Shown here: piece after piece, positions 1 through 4,867 of the stretch
Position numbering within the stretch: the first letter of the stretch is position 1
Layout of the letters: each line of letters opens with the position of its first letter
DNA from: Paenibacillus sp.
GTDB lineage: Bacteria > Bacillota > Bacilli > Paenibacillales > Paenibacillaceae
Assembly (NCBI GenBank): GCA_029256665.1
Contig: JAQSXN010000171.1
Coordinates: 1 to 7,514, forward strand
Direction of reading: 5' to 3'
Length of the DNA: 7,514 nucleotides
The notes under the pieces: generated by a model
Told to the model about the DNA's origin: nothing
Database searches by the model: none
What the model saw: the letters and a program-made list of their open reading frames with translations, nothing else
Made by a program: the position numbers and the translations under genes

Positions 1-91
1 CCCGCCGCGCGATCTGTAGCCCGAAAAAATCGGGCTATTGAGCTCGGAGCTCCCGCCGCGCGATCTGTAGCCCGAAAAAATCGGGCTATTG
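1..91. repeat. Two tandem 40-bp direct repeats, each with a hairpin
   Basis: Positions 1-40 and 52-91 are identical over 40 bases. Each copy carries a perfect 8-bp stem, TAGCCCGA paired with TCGGGCTA around a loop of five A (17-24 with 30-37, and 68-75 with 81-88), preceded by a GC-rich stretch CCCGCCGCGCGATC. The 11-bp spacer at 41-51 is itself a palindrome (AGCTC-G-GAGCT), so the period is 51 bp. The window begins exactly at the first base of copy 1, so the array may continue to the left. No coding frame explains it. It may be a REP-like intergenic element, or hairpins at the end of an upstream gene. A run of T, as an intrinsic terminator would have, is missing on both strands. Confidence 0.85.
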
Positions 92-160
92 TTCTTCGCG
101 GAGCGAGAGCTGGAGACTTGGTTACTGTATAGGCAAGCATTGCTTTCATAGCCATGAGGG

Positions 161-189
161 TTGTGATTCCTTATGGCCCGTGGTATAGT
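161..189 (+). promoter_or_regulatory. Probable sigma-A promoter of glpD
   Basis: A -35 box TTGTGA (161-166, 4 of 6 consensus bases) and a -10 box TATAGT (184-189, 5 of 6) are separated by exactly 17 bp. Transcription would start near 195-197, leaving a leader of about 220 nt before glpD and placing the terminator at 223-279 inside the transcript. The fit is by eye; the start site is not proven. Confidence 0.65.
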
Positions 190-222
190 GGTGGTAAGTT
201 AATAAAGGTCGGAGATTCGGAG

Positions 223-279
223 AAACCGTTTAGGCTGCCAGCCTTCCCTTGGGAAGGAGGCAGCTTGGGCGGTTTTTTT
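223..279 (+). terminator. Intrinsic terminator in the glpD leader (likely GlpP-type attenuator)
   Basis: A three-part stem is visible: AAACCG (223-228) with CGGTTT (270-275), GCTGCC (234-239) with GGCAGC (259-264), and CCTTCC (242-247) with GGAAGG (252-257) around a short loop. Seven T follow at 273-279. It lies downstream of the proposed promoter and about 137 nt before the glpD start codon, so unmodified transcripts should stop before glpD. In Bacillus subtilis, glpD has such a leader terminator, and the protein GlpP with glycerol-3-phosphate lets polymerase read through. The same control is inferred here; glpP is not in the window. Confidence 0.75.
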
Positions 280-281
280 CG

Positions 282-354
282 CGTTTGCGGCTGTCCGGCA
301 GCATGTTCGGACTTTCGAAAATCGAGGAAACAACGCATGAAGGATGCGCAAACG
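282..354 (+). other. Second inverted repeat in the glpD leader
   Basis: CGTTTGCG (282-289) is perfectly complementary to CGCAAACG (347-354). The 57-nt interior holds a further small stem, GTCCG (293-297) with CGGAC (308-312). It sits between the terminator and the glpD ribosome binding site and is not followed by a T run. It could shape or stabilise read-through mRNA, or be an alternative partner of the terminator. No known riboswitch consensus was recognised. Confidence 0.45.
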
Positions 355-403
355 GCGAGCAATCGGGTAATGATAAACATAACTTATTCTGGATAGAGAG
401 AAC

Positions 404-409
404 GGAGGA
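404..409 (+). promoter_or_regulatory. Ribosome binding site of glpD
   Basis: GGAGGA lies 6 nt before the ATG at 416. It supports this start over the internal ATGs further into the gene, and so supports an N-terminal tail of about 36 residues before the FAD-binding fold. Confidence 0.85.
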
Positions 410-415
410 ACCAGC

Positions 416-2134
416 ATGACGACAGGAACGGAGAACAACGGGAATATCGAAAACAGCGTGACGGCAGGCAAGGGGTTTGGAGCCGCGGACCGCGGGAGCA
501 TGCTGAACGCGATGACGGCGGGCCAGTTAGACGTGCTCGTCATTGGCGGGGGCATTACCGGGGCGGGCATCGCGCTGGATGCGGCTTCGCGAGGACTAAC
601 GGTAGGAGTCGTGGAAATGCAGGACTTTGCCGCGGGCACGTCGAGCCGTTCGACGAAGCTGGTGCATGGCGGCCTCCGGTATTTGAAGCAGCTCGAGATC
701 GGCGTTGTCGCCGAAGTCGGCAAGGAACGCGCGATCGTATACGAGAACGGCCCGCATGTGACAACGCCGGAATGGATGTTGTTGCCGCTGTACAAGGGCG
801 GCACCTTCGGCAAATTGTCGACGTCGATCGGCCTTCGGGTATACGACTTCCTGGCAGGGGTGAAGCGGGGCGAGCGGCGCAAAATGCTGAGCCCCGGCGA
901 TACGCTCGCGAAGGAGCCGCTGCTGAAGCGGGACGGCCTGAAGGGCGGAGGCTACTACGTGGAATATCGGACGGACGACGCCAGATTGACGATCGAAGTG
1001 ATGAAGAAAGCCGTCGAGACCGGAGCGCTCGCCGTTAACTACGTCAAGGCCGAGAAGCTGCGATACGACGAGAACGGAACGGTATGCGGCGCGGAAGTAC
1101 GGGATCTTATCGGGGGCGCCGCGCATGGCATATCGGCGAAATACGTCATCAACGCTGCAGGGCCGTGGGTGGATGACGTGCGCGAGATGGACGGCTCCAA
1201 ACGGGGCAAGACGCTTCGCCTCACCAAGGGCGTCCACCTCGTCTTCGACGGCGGACGGTTCCCGCTGCGACAAGCGGTTTACTTCGACACGCCGGACGGG
1301 CGGATGGTATTCGCGATTCCGCGCGAAGGCAAAACCTACTTCGGGACGACGGACACGAACTACGCCGGCGATACGGCTCATCCCGTCACGACGGTCCAGG
1401 ATCGCGATTATTTGCTGGCGGCCGCAAACGGCATGTTCCCTCAGTTAGCGCTTACGGCCGATGACGTGGAATCCAGCTGGGCGGGTCTAAGGCCGCTGAT
1501 TCAGCAGGAAGGCAAGTCGCCTTCAGAGGTTTCGCGCCGGGACGAACTATTCGTGTCGGAATCGGGATTGTTATCGATCGCCGGGGGCAAGCTGACGGGT
1601 TACCGCAAGATGGCGGAGACGGTCGTAGGTAAGGTCGTTTCCCTGATGAGAAGCGCGGACCAGTCTTGGACGATCGGACCGAGCATGACGCAGCACATTA
1701 CAATGTCCGGCGGCGACGTCGGAGGCTCGGAGCAGTTTGAATCATTTGTATCCGAAGCCGTGCGCACAGGCGCCGAGCACGGCTTCGGCAAAGAGGATGC
1801 GGCGTTTCTCGCGAGACGATACGGCTCCAACGTCAGGAGCATCTTCGAGGATGCTGAGCTTTCGGGCAAGTTGGGGGACAAATTCGGCTTGACTCCGAAG
1901 CTTGCGGCGATGCTCCGGTACGCGATCAAATACGAAATGGCCGCAACGCCGTCCGATTTCTTCGTTCGCCGTACGGGCGACCTGTTCTTCCGGATCGCGG
2001 AGGTCCGCAAGTGGAAGGAGCCGGTCATCCGCGCGATGGAAGCGGAGCTTGGCTGGAGCGGAGAGCAGAAGAATCGTTACAGCGCGGAGCTGGATGTTTA
2101 TATTCGCGAGGCGGTCACGCCGGCGGAGGGATAG
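416..2134 (+). CDS. glpD: Aerobic glycerol-3-phosphate dehydrogenase (FAD-dependent)
   Basis: This 572-residue enzyme oxidises sn-glycerol-3-phosphate to dihydroxyacetone phosphate and passes electrons through FAD to the quinone pool. It acts at the inner face of the membrane in glycerol and glycerophospholipid breakdown. Visible are the N-terminal dinucleotide-binding motif GGGITGAG (44-51) followed by ALDAASRG, which fits family signature 1, the block SSRSTKLVHGGLRYL (76-90), and GGKLTGYRKMA (390-400), which fits signature 2. By recalled alignment, R88 in HGGLRYL and R359 in AGLRPL match the substrate-binding arginines R54 and R317 of E. coli GlpD. The C-terminal part with YGSN and TPSDFFVRRTG is the usual alpha-helical cap. 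Long stretches match Bacillus subtilis GlpD as I recall it (about 555 residues); the extra length is mainly N-terminal. It appears monocistronic, without glpF or glpK adjacent on the visible side. The leader terminator suggests antitermination control. No clear terminator follows. Confidence 0.97.
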   Translation: MTTGTENNGNIENSVTAGKGFGAADRGSMLNAMTAGQLDVLVIGGGITGAGIALDAASRGLTVGVVEMQDFAAGTSSRSTKLVHGGLRYLKQLEIGVVAEVGKERAIVYENGPHVTTPEWMLLPLYKGGTFGKLSTSIGLRVYDFLAGVKRGERRKMLSPGDTLAKEPLLKRDGLKGGGYYVEYRTDDARLTIEVMKKAVETGALAVNYVKAEKLRYDENGTVCGAEVRDLIGGAAHGISAKYVINAAGPWVDDVREMDGSKRGKTLRLTKGVHLVFDGGRFPLRQAVYFDTPDGRMVFAIPREGKTYFGTTDTNYAGDTAHPVTTVQDRDYLLAAANGMFPQLALTADDVESSWAGLRPLIQQEGKSPSEVSRRDELFVSESGLLSIAGGKLTGYRKMAETVVGKVVSLMRSADQSWTIGPSMTQHITMSGGDVGGSEQFESFVSEAVRTGAEHGFGKEDAAFLARRYGSNVRSIFEDAELSGKLGDKFGLTPKLAAMLRYAIKYEMAATPSDFFVRRTGDLFFRIAEVRKWKEPVIRAMEAELGWSGEQKNRYSAELDVYIREAVTPAEG

Positions 2135-2208
2135 AAGTCTGCCGTGAAACGCCTGCCATCGCACCGCCGATCCGCCAATTCGGAACCGATTGCCAGTTTG
2201 GACGTATT

Positions 2209-2239
2209 TCGACATGATCCTCCTATTCTATGTTAAAAT
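2209..2239 (+). promoter_or_regulatory. Possible promoter of the coiled-coil/AIM24 operon
   Basis: An extended -10 element TGTTAAAAT (2231-2239; -10 hexamer TAAAAT at 2234-2239, 5 of 6) has TCGACA (2209-2214, 5 of 6) upstream. The spacing of 19 bp is long, which the TG extension could offset. Transcription would start near 2246, about 108 nt before the next gene. It lies in an AT-rich patch in the otherwise GC-rich gap after glpD. Confidence 0.5.
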
Positions 2240-2259
2240 AATAGACAAATAGGCAGGAT

Positions 2260-2326
2260 GTCGGCGAACGGTGCCGGATGACGCGGCTTCGCGGTACTGC
2301 GAGCGCCGACGGGGCATGAAGCTCCG
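2260..2326 (+). other. Potential structured mRNA leader before the coiled-coil gene
   Basis: GTCGGCG (2260-2266) pairs perfectly with CGCCGAC (2304-2310). Inside is a small hairpin CGCG-GCTT-CGCG (2282-2293). Directly after comes a second hairpin, CGGGGC (2310-2315) with GCTCCG (2321-2326) around ATGAA, with one G-T pair. No T run follows, so it is not a terminator. It ends about 13 nt before the ribosome binding site. I could not match it to a known riboswitch class. In GC-rich sequence such pairings also arise by chance. Confidence 0.35.
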
Positions 2327-2353
2327 GTAGATCGGTAGAGGCGGGTGATTGAC

Positions 2354-2845
2354 ATGGGATGGTTAAGACTGTTGTTCACGGCAATGATCTTATTGATTTT
2401 AACGGCCGCAACGGCGGCGGAGACGGCGAGCGCCGGCGTGTTCGACCGGATTAAAGATATCTACGAAACGCCGGATCGAATCGACGAGCTTAGGGAATCC
2501 TACGACGCAAGCATCAAGGCGGTCGAAGGGCAGCTGGAAGAGTCCCGCCGCCAAGCCGAACAGATGCTGCAGAGGCAGGAGCAGCTGGAGCAAAGCAACG
2601 AGGCGTACCGCTCGCGCAACGAGGCGCTCGCTCAGGAGAACGAACGTCTCGTTGCTCAGATGGACGAGCTGGAGCAGAGCCGCCAGTCGTTGTTCCGCAA
2701 AGCGGCTGTCGCCGCCGGCGCCGTCGTGGCGCTTATCGCGGCATACGCGCTGTCCGTCCGGATCTGGCGGTACCTGACATGGCGCAGACAAGGCCGGGAC
2801 GGGAGCAGGCATGAAGGCGACGGCCGTGGAGTGACGCTGCCATGA
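2354..2845 (+). CDS. Membrane-anchored coiled-coil protein of unknown function
   Basis: The predicted 163-residue protein has an N-terminal hydrophobic signal or anchor (about 4-22, MGWLRLL..MILLILTAATA, with a possible cleavage site near ETASA-G). A long charged heptad-rich stretch (about 40-112, rich in Glu, Gln, Arg and Leu) should form a coiled coil. A second membrane helix spans about 117-136, followed by a basic tail (WRRQGRDGSRH). The coiled coil therefore probably lies outside the membrane with the tail in the cytoplasm. The ATG at 2354 is preferred because AGGCGG (2339-2344) lies 9 nt upstream; an in-frame GTG at 2345 would add three residues but abuts that site. The stop overlaps the next start (ATGA), so it is translationally coupled to the AIM24 gene and probably works with it. 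No enzymatic motif is visible. Confidence 0.8.
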   Translation: MGWLRLLFTAMILLILTAATAAETASAGVFDRIKDIYETPDRIDELRESYDASIKAVEGQLEESRRQAEQMLQRQEQLEQSNEAYRSRNEALAQENERLVAQMDELEQSRQSLFRKAAVAAGAVVALIAAYALSVRIWRYLTWRRQGRDGSRHEGDGRGVTLP

Positions 2846-3531
2846 ATATCGCGGCCCCTTCCCCGCTAGGGCATGTGCGCATCGAGCTTGCCGGCGGCGA
2901 CGCGCTTCAAGTGCTGCATCCGCGTTCCATCATCGCGTTCAGCGGCTCGCCCAGGCAGCGGGAAGACAAATTTATGGACCTCGGCGGCGCCTTCCGCAAG
3001 AAGAAGTGGATCCGTTCCAGGCTGCAAGGTCCGGCCGCTTTCGTCATGGGGCTGCCCGCGGGTTACTCGCTCGTGCCGGTCGACGTGCCGGAGGGAGGAA
3101 GCCTGCTGTTCGACTTCCGCCATGTGGCGTTTCTTACGGACGGCATGGCGTTCAAGAGCAAAATCATGCGGCTGAAGACGGCATGGATCACGCGGGAGCT
3201 CGTTCGCATCCAATTCAGCGGCCCCGGGCAGCTCGGGGTATTGTCGGTGGGCGATCTGGCGGTCATTCAGCTGGATGACGAGACGCCGCTTTTCGTAGAC
3301 AAAGGAGCTCTGGTCGCCTATCCCGCGGACGCCTCGATTAAGCTTTCCGTGTACGGCAACTCTCTTGCCAGCCAGCACATGAACGTGCAATGGGAGCTTA
3401 GGGGCAAAGGACCGGTGCTGATCCAGACGGGCTCCAGGGATTCCGGTCTCGAGAGCCGGCTCGGCGACGAAGGCTGGTTCAAGCGGCTTCTGCGGGAAGT
3501 GCTTCCGTTCGGCAGCGTGTATATCAAGTGA
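2842..3531 (+). CDS. AIM24 family protein
   Basis: This 229-residue soluble protein has the pattern of the AIM24 family (Pfam PF01987). It is mostly beta-strand, with VLHPRSIIAFSG near the start (24-35), the conserved FSGPGQLGVLSVG turn (125-137) with the following strand VIQLDDETPLFVDKGALVAY (141-160), and GKGPVLIQTGS (188-198). No signal peptide or membrane helix is seen, so it should be cytoplasmic. The family is named for a yeast mitochondrial inner-membrane protein; bacterial members have no settled biochemical role. The start ATG overlaps the previous stop by 4 bp, with GGAG (2828-2831) 10 nt upstream. Coupling to a membrane coiled-coil protein suggests a membrane-associated complex, which is inference. 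It converges on the doxX-like gene with only 25 bp between and no visible terminator. Confidence 0.85.
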   Translation: MNIAAPSPLGHVRIELAGGDALQVLHPRSIIAFSGSPRQREDKFMDLGGAFRKKKWIRSRLQGPAAFVMGLPAGYSLVPVDVPEGGSLLFDFRHVAFLTDGMAFKSKIMRLKTAWITRELVRIQFSGPGQLGVLSVGDLAVIQLDDETPLFVDKGALVAYPADASIKLSVYGNSLASQHMNVQWELRGKGPVLIQTGSRDSGLESRLGDEGWFKRLLREVLPFGSVYIK

Positions 3532-3556
3532 AACTAAAGCTCCATTCTTCAACAAT

Positions 3557-3991
3557 TTAACCCGCTAATAGAACGGCTGCGAGAAAGACGAGCTGAAGCA
3601 GCGTTCGAGCTAGCAGCTTGGGCGTAGGTTTGCCGCCGATCGTTAAGCCTTCGCGCGCGGCGCGAATATTTGCGGGAAACATGGCAAGCAGAAGCAATGC
3701 CATGCCTAAGGATGCCATGCGCGAGGTTGGGGGATACAGAATGCCGACGGCCGCGGCTAATTCAAGCAAGCCGGTCGCGGTAACGATCCATTCCGGCCTC
3801 GGGAATACCGACGGAACCATCCGAATGAGGTCGATCCGTCTTTTTCCCCAATGGGCAGATGCGGTTAGCAGAAGCATGACGGCAACCGCGCCCTGAAGCG
3901 GGTGATGCCATCCCTCGAAATACGTCCATCCTAGCAAGCCAAAAAACCAAAACACGAGAAATGAAACGATAAGCGCTATTAATGGAGCCAC
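3557..3991 (-). CDS. DoxX-like integral membrane protein
   Basis: The 144-residue protein is strongly hydrophobic, with four to five predicted membrane segments (about 2-20, 32-47, 68-86, 92-108, 125-143). The order of features fits the DoxX-like family: an AHWGKRRIDLIRMVP loop (46-60), FPRPEWIVTATGLLELAAAVGILYPP (63-88), then LLAMFPANIRAA (101-112). Family members are small membrane proteins, some linked to redox or thiol stress; the substrate is unknown. The start is a GTG at 3991 with AAGGAGG (4000-4006) 8 nt upstream; an overlapping ATG at 3993 runs into a stop after four codons. It begins 39 bp after the tetR stop on the same strand and is probably cotranscribed with it, hence repressed by it. 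Confidence 0.85.
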   Translation of the reverse strand: MAPLIALIVSFLVFWFFGLLGWTYFEGWHHPLQGAVAVMLLLTASAHWGKRRIDLIRMVPSVFPRPEWIVTATGLLELAAAVGILYPPTSRMASLGMALLLLAMFPANIRAAREGLTIGGKPTPKLLARTLLQLVFLAAVLLAG

Positions 3992-4030
3992 ATGAACGTC
4001 CTCCTTTTGAACAATCTATTTAGGTACTAA

Positions 4031-4624
4031 TTAGTCAGACTTCAGGATAGAGGCAATGAATGACGCGTATTCGTTCGCGTGGAACGAGGTGGAAACAGTC
4101 GGAAAGGAGGAACGGACGCGTAGCCCGAGCGACAACAAAACGAACATTTCGGCTGTTTTTTCAGCGTCTATCGTTTCCCGGATCACGCCGTGCCGTTGGC
4201 CGGACATAATCCACTGCTTCGACATCTGGACTGAAAGCTCGTGAAACTGCCGGAGCGCCGCCGCGACCTCGGGTTGATCTTCTCTTCCAATCAAGTAAAC
4301 CAGCACTTTGTTCGTTTCGTCCTGGGCATCCTCCAGCGCGTGCAGACCTTCTGCAATTGTCTTCATAGGTCCTTCGAAAGTTGTATTTCCTCGCGCAATT
4401 TCATTTAAAAAACGTTCGTTCGTTCCTTTCACCTGCTCCTGTAGAATCCAGGCAAAGATTTCGTCTTTGCTCTTTACATAATGGAAGATAGCTCCCTTTG
4501 ACAGCCCTGATTTATCCATAATGTCATTCATCGTTACGGAGTGGCAGCCTTTCTCCCTAATCAGCTCTTTGGTTGAATGAAGCAGCTGCCGGATGGTTTG
4601 CTGTCTGCGTTCCTCTTGCTTCAA
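4031..4624 (-). CDS. TetR/AcrR family transcriptional repressor
   Basis: With a TTG start at 4624 the protein has 197 residues, normal for the family. The N-terminal helix-turn-helix is clear: QTIRQLLHSTKELIREKGCHSVTMNDIMDKSGLSKGAIFHYVKSKDEIF (about 9-57), with recognition helix around SKGAIFHYV (42-50). The rest is helical, as in TetR ligand-binding domains, with no recognisable ligand signature. AAGGAGGG (4631-4638) lies 6 nt before the TTG. An open frame extends 38 codons upstream to an ATG at 4738, but that extension crosses the promoter and operator, so it is rejected. It is the first gene of a unit with the DoxX-like gene and probably represses its own promoter through the palindrome at 4689-4701. 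The tetR-doxX pair looks by eye less GC-rich than its flanks. Confidence 0.93.
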   Translation of the reverse strand: MKQEERRQQTIRQLLHSTKELIREKGCHSVTMNDIMDKSGLSKGAIFHYVKSKDEIFAWILQEQVKGTNERFLNEIARGNTTFEGPMKTIAEGLHALEDAQDETNKVLVYLIGREDQPEVAAALRQFHELSVQMSKQWIMSGQRHGVIRETIDAEKTAEMFVLLSLGLRVRSSFPTVSTSFHANEYASFIASILKSD

Positions 4625-4630
4625 GATAAT

Positions 4631-4638
4631 CCCTCCTT
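4631..4638 (-). promoter_or_regulatory. Ribosome binding site fixing the TTG start of tetR
   Basis: On the minus strand AAGGAGGG lies 6 nt before TTG (4624-4622). It is a near-perfect Shine-Dalgarno sequence and is the reason for choosing a non-ATG start for the repressor. Confidence 0.85.
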
Positions 4639-4679
4639 GTTTGATTTGAAGATGAATGTGTGCCGTCTCTTTGATACCC

Positions 4680-4708
4680 ATTATAAATACCGACCATCGG
4701 TTTGTAAA
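4680..4708 (-). promoter_or_regulatory. Promoter of the tetR-doxX operon
   Basis: Read on the minus strand, the -35 box is TTTACA (4708-4703, 5 of 6) and the -10 box is TATAAT (4685-4680, 6 of 6), with a 17-bp spacer. Transcription should start near 4673, giving a leader of about 50 nt. The spacer contains the palindromic operator, so the strong promoter is likely shut by its own TetR product unless a ligand is present. Confidence 0.8.
4689..4701. promoter_or_regulatory. Palindromic operator, probable TetR binding site
   Basis: ACCGA-CCA-TCGGT is a perfect 5-bp inverted repeat with a 3-bp centre, lying wholly between the -35 and -10 boxes of the tetR promoter. Size and position are typical of autoregulating TetR repressors, and a bound dimer would block RNA polymerase. 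No second copy was noticed before the divergent response-regulator gene. Binding by this particular TetR is inferred. Confidence 0.7.
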
Positions 4709-4790
4709 TAAGGAATGGAGAAAAAAGGTTATACTCATTCCATTTCTCGGGATAATTTACGCTGCGTCAGCCAACGGACGACGACAGCCG

Positions 4791-4818
4791 TTTCGCCATG
4801 CTTGGAATCATGTATAAT
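4791..4818 (+). promoter_or_regulatory. Possible promoter of the two-component operon
   Basis: A perfect -10 box TATAAT (4813-4818) precedes the response regulator by about 50 bp. The best -35 candidate, TTTCGC (4791-4796) at 16-bp spacing, is poor, so the promoter may need an activator or be weak. It lies over 80 bp from the tetR operator, so direct repression by TetR looks unlikely. Confidence 0.4.
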
Positions 4819-4867
4819 GAAATCCTATTTAGGTGGGGAAAATGGGTGCGAGGGGAGTGGGCGACGC

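Noticed and set aside
1..91. CRISPR array
   Set aside because: Only two repeats are present, and the 11-bp palindromic spacer is far too short for a CRISPR spacer. No cas gene is present.
154..396. An 80-codon plus-strand frame upstream of glpD
   Set aside because: It runs through the promoter, terminator and leader of glpD. Its ATG lies upstream of the proposed transcription start, and no good ribosome binding site is seen.
199..882. A 227-codon minus-strand frame over the leader and glpD start
   Set aside because: It is antisense to the glpD leader and coding region, shows no family features and reflects the codon bias of glpD.
596..1381. A 261-codon minus-strand frame inside glpD
   Set aside because: It lies wholly antisense to a highly conserved gene, with low-complexity composition typical of shadow frames in GC-rich DNA.
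2135..2208. Terminator after glpD
   Set aside because: Only weak pairing (AATTCGG with CCGATT) is present and no T run follows, so no terminator is called.
2866..3555. A 229-codon minus-strand frame opposite the AIM24 gene
   Set aside because: The plus-strand frame has a clear family match, a coupled start and a ribosome binding site; the antisense frame has none.
4625..4738. N-terminal extension of TetR to an ATG at 4738
   Set aside because: The extension would be encoded across the tetR promoter, operator and ribosome binding site. The TTG start gives a normal TetR length.
4715..4867. N-terminal extension of the response regulator by 51 residues
   Set aside because: It would include its own candidate promoter and place residues unlike any receiver domain before MYKVLLVDDE. 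The start at 4868 has a ribosome binding site.
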